From Actinosynnema pretiosum (GTDB taxonomy: Bacteria; Actinomycetota; Actinomycetes; Mycobacteriales; Pseudonocardiaceae): a DNA stretch of 64,000 nucleotides. Each line of letters begins with the position of its first letter. Position 1 is the stretch's first letter. Below, piece after piece: positions 1-10,202 of this stretch. Where the stretch lies: positions 1-64,000 of the forward strand of contig NZ_JAMTCF010000017.1 in assembly GCF_024171695.1 (NCBI RefSeq), in the 5' to 3' direction. A model generated the notes under the pieces. The model was not told the origin of the DNA. It did not search any database and was given only the letters and a program-made list of their open reading frames with translations. Made by a program: the position numbers and the translations under genes.

Positions 1-1293
<1,293 letters not shown>

Positions 1294-1343
1294 CCGGGGT
1301 CCGGTGGGGCGGTCGGCTCAGCCCGGCCGTCCGCCGGTCCCGC

Positions 1344-2330
1344 TCAGGTCCACTCGACGGCGACGCCCGCCAGCCCCGGGCCGACGTCGCAGAAGTACGC
1401 GCTGACCACCCCGCCGAGCCCGCACACCAGCTCGTCCACCTCGACCGGCGTCGCGTCGGCGTCCTGGCGGAACTGCTTGGTGCACCGCGCGGGCAGCGCC
1501 CTGCGGTGGAACGCCACCTGGAGCAGGTAGCCCCGGCACGGCTCGCGGAACGTGCGGTGGTGCCCCGGCGTCGGGCCGCCGGTGTCGTCCACGACGGTGA
1601 AGCTGAAGACGTGCTCCTCGCCCTCGGCGAGCCTGCGGTCGAACAGCAGCTCGAACGCCAGCCCGCGCGACGCGCTCTGCCTGCGCACCCGGCCCTGGCG
1701 GCAGCCCTCGGCGGGGCGCACCAGCGCGTTGTCGATCAGGCAGCCCTCGTCGCCCTGGTGCACCGCGAGGTACCGGTCGGGCCCGGCCCGCAGCGCCCGC
1801 ACCACCAGCCGCGTGGTGATGCTCCGCTGCTCGCGGGACGAGCCCACCACGATCGTGTCGTGCACGGACAGCACTTCCAGGTCCGCGTTGGCGCGGGCGC
1901 TCTCCGGCACCGCCTCGAACTCGGCCAGCAGCGGCGCGGTCTGCACCCACGCGGTGGCCAGCCCCGCGAACGAGGGCGCGGAGCGGGGGAGCCGGGGTTG
2001 CGGCCGGTTGCCGATCAGCTTCACCAGCGACTCGGTGGGCAGCCGGAGCACGCTCTCCAGGGCGCGCACGGTCGGGATCGCCCTGGGGACCTCCGGGTGG
2101 CGCAGCCCGCGCTGCCAGTAGCTCAGCGTGGACTGACCCACCTGAACGCCGAGCTGCTCCAGGTGCGCGCGCAACCGGGCGAGTGACAGACCCCGGTGCG
2201 CGATCGCGTCGTGCAACGCCCGGTGGAACGGCCCGTAGCGCAGCGTTTCCACCAGTGCGTCCGGCAGTCCCCCGGTGGAGTGGGCGTCGGGCTCCGCGAG
2301 GGGCCTGGCGTGTCCCGATTCCGCGCTCAA
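1344..2330 (-). CDS. XRE/HTH-family transcriptional regulator
   Basis: A 328-residue protein with a helix-turn-helix near residues 45-110 (LSLARLRAHLEQ, then STLSYWQRGLRHPEVPRA), followed by a long domain with no motif I recognise. The HTH architecture, in which a helix is followed by a 'YWQRG' turn, matches actinomycete XRE-type regulators. The longest reading starts at a TTG (2330) preceded by a G-rich stretch; no better ATG or GTG is evident before the HTH. It is transcribed convergently with ahcY and divergently from tmk. The intergenic region upstream carries several TCACCG/CGGTGA half-sites that could be its own operator. The ligand and targets cannot be inferred. Confidence 0.8.
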   Translation of the reverse strand: MSAESGHARPLAEPDAHSTGGLPDALVETLRYGPFHRALHDAIAHRGLSLARLRAHLEQLGVQVGQSTLSYWQRGLRHPEVPRAIPTVRALESVLRLPTESLVKLIGNRPQPRLPRSAPSFAGLATAWVQTAPLLAEFEAVPESARANADLEVLSVHDTIVVGSSREQRSITTRLVVRALRAGPDRYLAVHQGDEGCLIDNALVRPAEGCRQGRVRRQSASRGLAFELLFDRRLAEGEEHVFSFTVVDDTGGPTPGHHRTFREPCRGYLLQVAFHRRALPARCTKQFRQDADATPVEVDELVCGLGGVVSAYFCDVGPGLAGVAVEWT

Positions 2331-2350
2331 CGCGGCACCACCCCTTCACA

Positions 2351-2418
2351 CGGTGAGTTGGGTTCACCGTAGTCACTCATTACGGTGACCGAAAGGATCT
2401 CTGTTCACCCATATGGTG
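2351..2418. promoter_or_regulatory. Cluster of TCACCG/CGGTGA half-sites (possible operator)
   Basis: Between the divergent XRE gene and tmk there are alternating half-sites: CGGTGA at 2351, TCACCG at 2364 and CGGTGA at 2383. TCACCGTA (2364-2371) and TACGGTGA (2381-2388) form a perfect 8-bp-arm inverted repeat with a 9-base spacer. A further CACC-N5-GGTG palindrome follows at 2406-2418. The position fits autoregulation by the XRE protein, but this is inference from spacing and symmetry only. Confidence 0.45.
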
Positions 2419-2584
2419 GATGTGTGCGGCCGAAAGGGCGGCGGAGGCGTTCCTGCGAGGGTTGCGGGGCGCGAAAACGCGGGGTGGCCGAGGTCGTCGG
2501 GGCCCGGGGCGCCGGTCCTCCCCGGTTCCCGGCCCGCCGCGTGCCGCCGAACGGCCGATGCCCGCCGCCCCGTAGGGTGGCCGC

Positions 2585-3232
2585 GTGGGGAGACTCGTGG
2601 TGGTCGAAGGCCTCGACGGCGCCGGGAAGCGGACCCTGACCGGGGCGCTCACCGCCGAGCTGGAGTCGCGCGGCGCGCGCGTGACGACCGGGGCGTTCCC
2701 CCGCTACGGCCGGGACGTGCACGCCGACCTGGTGCGCGCCGCCCTGTACGGCGAGCTGGGCCCGCTGGTGGACGAGGTGCGCGGCATGGCGCTGCTGTAC
2801 GCGCTCGACCGGCGCGGCGCCCGCGAGGAGCTGCGCGCCGACCTGGCCTCGCACGACGTGGTGCTGCTGGACCGCTACATCGCCTCCGGCGCGGCCTACG
2901 GCGCGGCGCGGTTGCACCAGGGCCCGGACGGCGAGTTCGTGGCGTGGGTCCGCGCGCTGGAGGTGGACCGCTTCGAGCTCCCGCTGCCCGACCTGCAGCT
3001 GCTGCTGCGCGTCCCGGCCGCCGTCGCCGAGCAGCGGGCCGCCCACCGCGAGGCCACCGAGACCGACCGGGGCCGCGACGTCTACGAGTCCGACGGCGGC
3101 CTCCAGCGCCGCTGCGGCGAGGTCTACGACGGTCTCGCCGCCGCCTCCTGGCTCTCGCCGTGGCGCGCCGTCGACGGCTCGGTGCCCGCCGCCGAGCTGG
3201 GCGTCGCCGCCATCGCCGACCTGCTCGGCTGA
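2585..3232 (+). CDS. tmk: Thymidylate (dTMP) kinase
   Basis: Phosphorylates dTMP to dTDP for DNA precursor synthesis. It has 215 residues, close to mycobacterial Tmk. The P-loop EGLDGAGKRTL is at residues 8-18, and the Lys-Arg-Thr instead of Lys-Ser-Thr is typical of the actinobacterial enzyme. AFPRYGRDVHADL (dTMP-binding) and LLDRYIASGAAYGAA (DR motif) follow. The GTG start at 2585 gives the expected short N-terminus before the P-loop. It immediately precedes mtrA, as in mycobacteria. Confidence 0.96.
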   Translation: MGRLVVVEGLDGAGKRTLTGALTAELESRGARVTTGAFPRYGRDVHADLVRAALYGELGPLVDEVRGMALLYALDRRGAREELRADLASHDVVLLDRYIASGAAYGAARLHQGPDGEFVAWVRALEVDRFELPLPDLQLLLRVPAAVAEQRAAHREATETDRGRDVYESDGGLQRRCGEVYDGLAAASWLSPWRAVDGSVPAAELGVAAIADLLG

Positions 3233-3260
3233 GCACCCCGGTCCTCCTCCCGGCGGGGGA

Positions 3261-3275
3261 GTAACGAAACGTGAC
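3261..3275 (+). promoter_or_regulatory. GTAAC-N5-GTGAC direct repeat upstream of mtrA
   Basis: A near-perfect direct repeat of GTAAC with 5-base spacing lies in the tmk-mtrA gap, about 150 bases before the mtrA start. Spaced direct repeats of this type are reported for MtrA boxes in actinobacteria, so an autoregulatory site is possible. This single imperfect match is weak evidence. Confidence 0.25.
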
Positions 3276-3425
3276 CGCTGGGCCGATCAGCTCCCTGACG
3301 GGCGAGGCAACGGCTGAGGTGGGCGGGTGGATCGGCGGCGAGCGCTGGTTACGGACCGGGACCGGGTGACGACCAGCGGCGATGAGCGCTGGGCGGTGCG
3401 GGAGAAGCGCGCGGGTAGTGGGACG

Positions 3426-4112
3426 ATGTTCACCATGAAGGCACGCGTGCTCGTGGTGGACGACGACCCCGCCTTGGCGGAGATGCTGACCATCGTGCTG
3501 CGGGGCGAGGGGTTCGACACGGCCGTGGTCGCCGACGGCGCCCGTGCGCTCCCCGCGCTGCGCGAGCTCAAACCCGACCTCGTCCTGCTCGACCTGATGC
3601 TGCCGGGCATGAACGGCATCGACGTCTGCAAGGCGATCCGCTCGGAGTCCGGCGTCCCGATCGTCATGCTGACGGCCAAGAGCGACACCGTCGACGTGGT
3701 GCTGGGCCTGGAGTCCGGCGCCGACGACTACGTCGTCAAGCCGTTCAAGCCCAAGGAGCTGGTGGCGCGCATCCGCGCCCGGATGCGCCGCACCGAGGCC
3801 GAACCGGCCGAGATGCTCCAGATCGGCGACCTGACCATCGACGTGCCCGGCCACGAGGTGCTGCGCGAGGGTCGCCCGATCCAGCTCACCCCGCTGGAGT
3901 TCGACCTGCTGGTCGCGCTGGCCCGCAAGCCGCGCCAGGTGTTCACCCGCGAGGTGCTCCTGGAGCAGGTGTGGGGCTACCGGCACGCCGCCGACACCCG
4001 CCTGGTCAACGTCCACGTGCAGCGGCTGCGCTCCAAGGTGGAGCGCGACCCGGAGCACCCCGAGGTCGTCCTGACCGTGCGCGGCGTCGGGTACAAGGCG
4101 GGCCCTCCGTGA
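3426..4112 (+). CDS. mtrA: Two-component response regulator MtrA
   Basis: OmpR/PhoB-type regulator that, with MtrB, controls cell division and wall homeostasis genes in actinobacteria. The receiver domain spans about residues 7-120, with acidic pocket VVDDDP, phosphoacceptor Asp56 in LVLLDLMLPGMNG, and VMLTAKSDTVDVVLGLESGADDY. A C-terminal winged helix (ITLTPLEFDLLVALARK-like, then EVLLEQVWGYRH and LVNVHVQRLRSKVE) ends in the diagnostic VRGVGYKAGPP. The start at 3426 (MFTMKARVLVVDDD) places the phosphoacceptor at 56, as in mycobacterial MtrA; ATG 3435 is a possible alternative. The open frame extends upstream to 3327 but lacks homology there. mtrB follows 31 bases later. Confidence 0.96.
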   Translation: MFTMKARVLVVDDDPALAEMLTIVLRGEGFDTAVVADGARALPALRELKPDLVLLDLMLPGMNGIDVCKAIRSESGVPIVMLTAKSDTVDVVLGLESGADDYVVKPFKPKELVARIRARMRRTEAEPAEMLQIGDLTIDVPGHEVLREGRPIQLTPLEFDLLVALARKPRQVFTREVLLEQVWGYRHAADTRLVNVHVQRLRSKVERDPEHPEVVLTVRGVGYKAGPP

Positions 4113-4143
4113 TCGACGGCTCGACGGGGTCCTGGTCCCGGCG

Positions 4144-6534
4144 GTGATGAGGACGCGACTGCTGGACCCGGTGGCGCGCGAGGCTCGCCGGGTGGTCGAG
4201 CGCGCGCGTCGCCAGGCGGTGCGCTTCGGCGAGGTGTGGCGCCGGTCGATGCAGCTGCGGGTGGTGGTGAGCACCCTCGCGCTGTCCTCGGCCGTGGTGT
4301 TCGTGCTCGGCATGGTCCTGCAGGAGCAGATCGTCAAGCAGCTCCTCGACGCCAAGACCGAGGCCGCCACCCGCCAGACGGACGCCAGCGTCGCCGCGAT
4401 CCAGCCCGACCTGCTCGGCCTGAACCCCGGCCCGGACAGTGTCAAGGCCCGGTTCACCGCCGCGCTCAACAAGATCAACGCCACCGGCACGACGCAGGAG
4501 GCCGCCACGTCCGGGGCGGGCGCGTTCGAGCCGGTGCTGGCCGACTCCGCGTTCGCGGGCTCGGACGGGCAGCTCAACGCGGTCGGGCCGTGGCGCGACG
4601 TGCCGGTGAGCCTGCGCGAGCTGGTCGAGCGCGGCAGCAGCGGCACCCAGATCAGCACCGTGGAGCGCGACAGCGGGCGCACCACGTTCCTGGTCGTGGG
4701 GGTGCCGGTGGCCTCGTCGGCCCGGTCCATGCAGCTCTACCTGCTGTTCCCGCTGACCAGCGAGCAGACCACCGCCGAGTTCGCCCAGAACACCCTGATC
4801 GTCGGCGGCGTCGTGCTGCTCCTGCTGCTCGCGGCGATCGCGAACCTGGTCACCCGGCAGGTGGTGCGGCCCGTCCGGCACGCCGCCGAGGTCGCCGAGC
4901 GGTTCGCCGAGGGCAGCCTGGACGAGCGGATGCCCGTCGTCGGCGAGGACGACGTGGCCAGGCTCGCCCAGTCCTACAACGAGATGGCCGCGAGCATCCA
5001 GCGGCAGTTCCACCAGCTGGAGGAGTTCGGCCAGCTCCAGCGCCGGTTCACCTCGGACGTGTCGCACGAGCTGCGCACCCCGCTGACCACGGTGCGGATG
5101 GCCGCCGACGTGCTGCACGCCTCCCGCGAGCAGTTCCCGGCCGGGCTGGCCCGCTCCACCGAGCTGCTGGTCGACGAGCTGGACCGGTTCGAGTCGCTGC
5201 TCGGCGACCTGCTGGAGATCAGCAGGCTCGACGCGGGCGTCGAGGAGCTCTCGCCCGAGCTGGTGGACGTGCGGGTGCTCGTGCGCCGGGCGCACGACTC
5301 GGTGCGCGCCATCGCCAACAGCAGCGGCACGTCCGTCGTGCTGGACCTGCCCGAGCACGAGGTCACCGCCGAGATCGAGGCCAGGCGGGTCGAGCGCATC
5401 CTGCGCAACCTGCTGGCCAACGCGATCGACCACGGCGAGGGGCTGCCGGTCGAGCTGACCCTGCGCGGGTCGGGCGACGCGATCGCGGTGACCGTGCGCG
5501 ACCACGGCGTCGGCCTGCGCTCCGGCGAGGCGGACCTGGTGTTCAACCGGTTCTGGCGCGCCGACCCGTCCCGCAACCGCCGCACCGGTGGCACCGGCCT
5601 CGGGCTGTCCATCAGCCTGGAGGACGCGCGGCTGCACGGCGGCTGGTTGCAGGCGTGGGGCGAGCGCGGGCACGGCGCGGTGTTCCGGCTGACCCTGCCG
5701 CGCGTGCACGGCGACCGGTTCGAGGAGAGCCCGCTGCCGCTCGTGCCGCCGGAGCTGGCGGACGTCGAACCGGCGCCGGTCGAGGAGGAGGAAGTCGTCC
5801 TGCCGGTGGAGTTCACGGCGGGCGAGATCACCTGGCAGCCCGCGCAGCCGGTGGACGCGGACCGCGAGGTCCCGGACGAGCTGGGCGGGGTCGCGGTGGA
5901 CGAGAGCTTCGAGCGCGACGAGCGCGCGGCGCGCGGGGACTACGGCGGGCTCGTGGGCGCGGACCTGGTGGACGCCGACCTGGCGGACGAGGAGCCGGGG
6001 GACGCGGAGCGGACCCAGCCGGTGCAGCCGCTCGGGCCGGACCGGCCGGAGCGGACCGGGCTGCTGCGGCGGGCGACCCGGCTGGCCAAGCGCGGCGCGG
6101 ACCGGGCGGTCGACCGGGTGGGGCGCGCGGAGCGGTCGGAGAAGCCGGAGAAGCCCGAGAAGCCGGGGAAGCCCGGCAAGGGCGACCGGGCCGAGCGGAT
6201 CGAGCGCGCGGGACGCGCTGGCCGGGCGAGCCGGGTCGGCCGGGTGGTCAGGGGCGGCCGGACGGCGCGCGCCGCCAAGGCGGGCGAGGCCGAGGTCGTT
6301 CCCGACGCGGGTGGGTCCGCGCTCGTGGACCGCGCTGACCGCGCTGACGGGGCCGACCTGGACCTCGACCCGCGCGCCGACCCGGCTCGTACCGATTCGG
6401 CTCGTACCGACCCGAATCGCGCCGACGGGTTCGACCGCGCGGTCGAACCCGGTGACGACCTCGGTGGCGACCTCGGGACCGGCCCGACCGCACGACCCGA
6501 CGACGCCGACCCGAGGCGCGAGGAGGACCGGTGA
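4144..6534 (+). CDS. mtrB: Sensor histidine kinase MtrB with long charged C-terminal tail
   Basis: Membrane sensor kinase of MtrA, 796 residues. TM1 is at about 39-59, an extracytoplasmic sensor region at 60-215, TM2 at 216-237, and HAMP (RQVVRPVRHAAEVAERFAEG) to about 290. The phosphorylated His308 lies in DVSHELRTPLTT. The N box is LLANAIDHGEG, and the G boxes are DHGVGLR and GGTGLGLSIS near 485-495. The kinase core ends near 515. Mycobacterial MtrB stops at about 567 residues, but this protein continues for some 280 residues. That tail is an acidic stretch (VEPAPVEEEEVV) followed by basic repeats (KPEKPEKPGKPGK, RAGRAGRASRVGRVVRGG) and RTD/RAD repeats. It overlaps lpqB by 4 bases. The GTG at 4144 precedes an ATG at 4147, and either could start translation. 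Confidence 0.93.
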   Translation: MMRTRLLDPVAREARRVVERARRQAVRFGEVWRRSMQLRVVVSTLALSSAVVFVLGMVLQEQIVKQLLDAKTEAATRQTDASVAAIQPDLLGLNPGPDSVKARFTAALNKINATGTTQEAATSGAGAFEPVLADSAFAGSDGQLNAVGPWRDVPVSLRELVERGSSGTQISTVERDSGRTTFLVVGVPVASSARSMQLYLLFPLTSEQTTAEFAQNTLIVGGVVLLLLLAAIANLVTRQVVRPVRHAAEVAERFAEGSLDERMPVVGEDDVARLAQSYNEMAASIQRQFHQLEEFGQLQRRFTSDVSHELRTPLTTVRMAADVLHASREQFPAGLARSTELLVDELDRFESLLGDLLEISRLDAGVEELSPELVDVRVLVRRAHDSVRAIANSSGTSVVLDLPEHEVTAEIEARRVERILRNLLANAIDHGEGLPVELTLRGSGDAIAVTVRDHGVGLRSGEADLVFNRFWRADPSRNRRTGGTGLGLSISLEDARLHGGWLQAWGERGHGAVFRLTLPRVHGDRFEESPLPLVPPELADVEPAPVEEEEVVLPVEFTAGEITWQPAQPVDADREVPDELGGVAVDESFERDERAARGDYGGLVGADLVDADLADEEPGDAERTQPVQPLGPDRPERTGLLRRATRLAKRGADRAVDRVGRAERSEKPEKPEKPGKPGKGDRAERIERAGRAGRASRVGRVVRGGRTARAAKAGEAEVVPDAGGSALVDRADRADGADLDLDPRADPARTDSARTDPNRADGFDRAVEPGDDLGGDLGTGPTARPDDADPRREEDR

Positions 6535-8264
6535 AGAAGCTCGTCGCGCTGCTCCTGGCGGTGCTGACGCTGTCGGGGTGCGCGGCCATCCCGACCCAGA
6601 CGTCGGTGTCGCCGATCAACCGGCGCGCGGGCAGCGCCGCCACCGCCGAGGCCGCCCCGCCGGTCAAGGACCTCGACCCGCTGAGCCTGGTGCGCGGGTT
6701 CGTCGACGCCACCAGCAACCCGGCGGGCGACTACGCGCAGGCCAAGGCCTACCTGACCGCCGACGCGGCCAAGGCGTGGAACACCAAGGACGCGCCGACG
6801 ATCATCGAGACGGCGTTCAACACCGTGCCCGGCGAGGAGCCCGACGACCCGGACCGGCGCGCGGTGCAGCTCCAGGGCAAGTACCTCGGCAGGTTGGTCA
6901 ACGACGGCTCGTTCACGCAGACCCTGGGCGACCTCCAGCAGTCGCTGGAGGTGGTGAAGGACGACGCCGGGCAGTGGCGCATCGCCACCGCCCCCGCGGG
7001 CGTCTTCATGCCGCTCAACGGCTTCCAGAGCAACTACCGCCGGGTCGTCCTGTACTTCTACACGCCGGACTTCTCCGTGCTCGTGCCCGACCCGCGCTAC
7101 GTCGTGGTCCCGCCTGCCCCGAGCATCCCGCGCCGGGTGACCGAGCTGCTGCTCAACGGCCCGGCCGACTCGGTGCGCGGCGCGCTGGTCACCGCCATCC
7201 CGAACACCGCCCAAGCGCGGCGCAGCACCCAGGAGGGTGATGACGGGGCGTTGGAGGTGGACCTGAAGGACGTCGGCGACCTCACCCCGCAGCTGGCCAA
7301 GCAGATCGTGGCGCAGGTGGTGCAGTCGCTCAGCGGGGTGACCACCACCAGGGTCAAGGTGATGGTGGAGGGGCAGCCGATCTCCGCCGAGCAGGCCGAG
7401 TGGCGGGTCAACGACGTGGACACCGGCGAGGCCGCGGCCACGCCGGACGCCGAGCTGCGCGGGCTCGCGGTCAGCGGCGGGCGGGTGCTCGGGCTCGCGG
7501 ACGGGCAGCCGATCGCCGGTCCTGCGGGCGAGGGCGACTACAACGTGCTCAGCGCGGCGCAGTCGCTGGGCGGCAGCGAGCTGGCCGTGGTGGCCACCGC
7601 GAGCGGCGGCGGGGTGCGGCTGCTGGTCGGCGGGCTGAACGACGCGCTGAACCCGGTCGAGCTGACCGCGCGCGAGATGACCCGGCCGACCTGGGTGCGC
7701 AGCGGGCGCAAGGGCGACCGGGCCAACGAGGTGTGGACCAGCCACGACGGGACGAACGTGGTGCGCGTGGTGCGCACCGACACCGGGTGGGCGGCGACGG
7801 CGGTGAACGCGGACGCGCTGTCGATCATCGGGCAGCAGATCACCGAGCTGCGGCTGTCCCGCGACGGGACGCGGGTCGCGGCGGTCATCAACGGCAAGAT
7901 CGTGCTGGCGGCCGTGGTGCGGGCGCAGGACGGCGCGGTGACGCTCAAGAGCGCCAGGACGCTCCAGGGGAACACCCTGGGCACCAACGTGCTGTCGCTC
8001 GACTGGCTGGCCCCCGACGTGCTCGTGGTGAGCACGTCGCTGCCCGCGTGGCCGATCGCGAAGGTCAACATCGACGGGATGAAGATCGAGCGGTACAACA
8101 CCTCGAACCTGACCGTGCCGGTGAGCTCGGTGAGCGCGGCCCCGGCGCGCAACGTCGTCGCGGTGGACCGCAGCGGGCTGTGGAGCACCGCCGACATCGG
8201 GGACGTGTGGCGGCAGCCGGGTCCGCTGCTGCCGTCGACGGCGAAGGTGTTCTACCCCGGCTGA
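6531..8264 (+). CDS. lpqB: Lipoprotein LpqB, GerMN/beta-propeller accessory of MtrAB
   Basis: A 577-residue lipoprotein whose M. tuberculosis and Streptomyces counterparts modulate MtrB signalling at the outer face of the membrane. It has a signal peptide with lipobox LTLSGC (lipidated Cys17). A GerMN (sporulation/germination) domain spans roughly residues 195-320, including VPPAPSIPRRVTELLLNGPA. The C-terminal part has repeated strands that suggest a propeller-like fold. The GTG start at 6531 overlaps the mtrB stop (GTGA) and has a good AGGAGG ribosome site at 6521-6526, so translational coupling is likely. It is the last gene of the tmk-mtrA-mtrB-lpqB run. Confidence 0.94.
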   Translation: MKKLVALLLAVLTLSGCAAIPTQTSVSPINRRAGSAATAEAAPPVKDLDPLSLVRGFVDATSNPAGDYAQAKAYLTADAAKAWNTKDAPTIIETAFNTVPGEEPDDPDRRAVQLQGKYLGRLVNDGSFTQTLGDLQQSLEVVKDDAGQWRIATAPAGVFMPLNGFQSNYRRVVLYFYTPDFSVLVPDPRYVVVPPAPSIPRRVTELLLNGPADSVRGALVTAIPNTAQARRSTQEGDDGALEVDLKDVGDLTPQLAKQIVAQVVQSLSGVTTTRVKVMVEGQPISAEQAEWRVNDVDTGEAAATPDAELRGLAVSGGRVLGLADGQPIAGPAGEGDYNVLSAAQSLGGSELAVVATASGGGVRLLVGGLNDALNPVELTAREMTRPTWVRSGRKGDRANEVWTSHDGTNVVRVVRTDTGWAATAVNADALSIIGQQITELRLSRDGTRVAAVINGKIVLAAVVRAQDGAVTLKSARTLQGNTLGTNVLSLDWLAPDVLVVSTSLPAWPIAKVNIDGMKIERYNTSNLTVPVSSVSAAPARNVVAVDRSGLWSTADIGDVWRQPGPLLPSTAKVFYPG

Positions 8265-8435
8265 CCGCTTTTCCTCCGGCGCGGGGCGGCGCATTGCCGT
8301 GTCCGTCCTGTGATCAGGGGGTGGAAAGCGGCTTCTTCCGGTTGGGGTGAACCCTCCGGTCATCCCATGGTGAAGGACTTTCACCTCACTTCGCGTTTCA
8401 CCTGATCGTGTCTGCGGGTACCCCGGTTTTCCGGT

Positions 8436-9092
8436 GTGGAATTGTCGGACCCCCGGAGCAGGCTCGACCACGTGCTGATCGAACTGCTGTTCCCACCCCG
8501 TTGTCCCGGCTGCGGCTCGGGCGGCGCGGCTGCCTGCCCCGCGTGCCTCGTGGGCTTCGGACCGCCACGCCGCGTGTCCGTCCGGGGCGTCCCGGTGTTC
8601 ACACTCGCCGACCACGCGGGCGCGGCGCGGGCGCTGCTGCTCGCGTTCAAGGAGCGCGGGCGGCGCGACCTGGCCGCCGTGCTCGGCGCGCTGCTGGCCG
8701 CCGCGCTGCCGCTGCTGCCCCTCCCGCCCGGTCCGGTGTGGTTCGTGCCCGCGCCGTCCACCCGCCGCGCCGCGCGCCGCAGGGGCGGCTCCCACGTGGA
8801 CGCCGCGCTGCGGGGTGCCGGAGTGCCGCGCGCGCCGGTGCTGGGGCTTGCCTCGGGCGTCGTGGACTCGGTGGGGCTGACGGCCGCCCAGCGGCGGGCC
8901 AACCTGCGCGGACGGGTCCTGCTGCGGGCCGGGCCGCTGCCGCCGCCGGGGGCGGTGTGCGTGGTCGTGGACGACGTGGTGACGACGGGCGCCACGGTGC
9001 TGGAGTGCGCGCGGGTGCTGCGCTCGGCGGGGTTCCGGGTACCCCTCGCGGTGACCTTCACGAGCGCCAGGAGAACGGAGCCCGACGGGTGA
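8436..9092 (+). CDS. ComF-family phosphoribosyltransferase-like protein
   Basis: A 218-residue ComF/GntX-type protein. Near the N-terminus a Cys cluster (C23-x2-C26 and C34-x2-C37) forms a likely zinc site. The C-terminal phosphoribosyltransferase fold carries the PRPP loop VVVDDVVTTGATV at about 176-188. In Gram-positive competence, ComF aids uptake of transforming DNA; the role in actinobacteria is unknown. The GTG start at 8436 gives the usual spacing to the zinc site. The position between lpqB and hpf is the same as in mycobacteria (Rv3242c), which supports orthology. Confidence 0.88.
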   Translation: MELSDPRSRLDHVLIELLFPPRCPGCGSGGAAACPACLVGFGPPRRVSVRGVPVFTLADHAGAARALLLAFKERGRRDLAAVLGALLAAALPLLPLPPGPVWFVPAPSTRRAARRRGGSHVDAALRGAGVPRAPVLGLASGVVDSVGLTAAQRRANLRGRVLLRAGPLPPPGAVCVVVDDVVTTGATVLECARVLRSAGFRVPLAVTFTSARRTEPDG

Positions 9093-9533
9093 ACGGGCTC
9101 GGGAACCCTGGCGCGTTCCCGTCCGTTGGCCGGACATGACGCCCGCGCGGAGGCCGTTCGGCCGGACCGGACAGCGGACGGGTGCGCCCATCGCACTGGA
9201 CCTGTCGGGGGAGAAGGGCCTGCGGGCCCGATCCCGGCGGGACCAAGGTCCCGGCGCGCGCGACCGAAGGTCGTCGCTCTGCGTCATCAACCGGAAATTC
9301 TCGTTTTCCCCCGCCTCGGGGGCTGTCGCCGCAGCGGATACCGGGCTAACGTGCACCGCTATCAAGCGTTCCCGGCATTCACGGGGAGGAGGCGAAAAGC
9401 CCATGACCCTGGCACCGGAGAAGCGCTGAGTGACGCCAACCCCCCAGCGACTGTCCGCGACCGACGGGTTCGCGTGACACGGTGCCAAAACGATCCACAG
9501 GCAGAGCTCGCAGCAACGCGAGGGAGGTCGTGT
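9093..9533 (+). promoter_or_regulatory. comF-hpf intergenic region with DosR-like palindromes
   Basis: 441 bases with no convincing gene. At 9238-9253 there is a palindrome, CGGGACC-AA-GGTCCCG, and a related shorter one follows near 9259-9275 (CGACC-GAA-GGTCG). GGGAC-N4-GTCCC symmetry resembles the DosR/DevR dormancy box, and hibernation factors are DosR targets in mycobacteria. The distance to the hpf start (about 280 bases) is large unless the leader is long. A GC-rich hairpin (GGGCCTGCGGGCCC) also lies just upstream. Confidence 0.35.
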
Positions 9534-10202
9534 ATGGACATCGTCGTGAAAGGCCGCAACGTCGAGGTGCCCGAGCACTACCGGGTGCACGTCGCCGAAA
9601 AGCTGGCCCGGCTGGAGCGGTACGACCGCAAGGTCATCCGCTTCGACGTGGAGCTGTTCCACGAGCCGAACCGCAGGCAGAGCAAGAGCTGCCAGCGGGT
9701 GGAGATCACCGGCAAGGGGCGCGGGCCCGTGATCCGCGCCGAAGCGAGCGCTGGCGACTTCTACGCCGCGCTCGACGCCGCGGTGGCGAAGCTGGAGAGC
9801 AGACTGCGCCGCACGCACGACCGCAGGCGCGTGCACTACAGCCGCAGGGGCACCACGTCCGTCGCCGAGGCCACCGGAGGGCTCGCGGAGGTGCTCGTGT
9901 CCGACGGCCAGGCCGTCGCGCAGGGTCGCACCGCGCTCCTGGAGGCCGCGCCCGAGTCCGAGAACGGGTACGACGCCGAGGTGCCCGCTCAGCGCTGGGA
10001 CGACGGGCTGGACGACAGCCTGCCGGGTCAGATCGTGCGCGAGAAGGAGCACGCGGCCAAGCCCATGACGGTCGACCAGGCCCTCTACGAGATGGAGCTC
10101 GTGGGCCACGACTTCTACCTCTTCGCGGACGCGGACTGCGGACGCCCCAGCGTCGTCTACCGGCGCAAGGGATTCGACTACGGCGTGATCAGGCTCGCCT
10201 GA
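9534..10202 (+). CDS. hpf: Long-form ribosome hibernation promoting factor
   Basis: Dimerises and inactivates 70S ribosomes in stationary phase. It has 222 residues. The N-terminal RaiA/HPF domain spans about 1-105, starting MDIVVKGRNVEVPEHY. A linker follows, then the C-terminal dimerisation domain (PMTVDQALYEMELVGHDFYL, ending GFDYGVIRLA) that defines the long form. The frame is open from 9126, but homology begins at ATG 9534, which is preceded by an AGGGAGG ribosome site at 9521-9527. A DosR-like palindrome lies upstream. Mycobacteria have the equivalent gene (Rv3241c) beside secA. Confidence 0.95.
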   Translation: MDIVVKGRNVEVPEHYRVHVAEKLARLERYDRKVIRFDVELFHEPNRRQSKSCQRVEITGKGRGPVIRAEASAGDFYAALDAAVAKLESRLRRTHDRRRVHYSRRGTTSVAEATGGLAEVLVSDGQAVAQGRTALLEAAPESENGYDAEVPAQRWDDGLDDSLPGQIVREKEHAAKPMTVDQALYEMELVGHDFYLFADADCGRPSVVYRRKGFDYGVIRLA

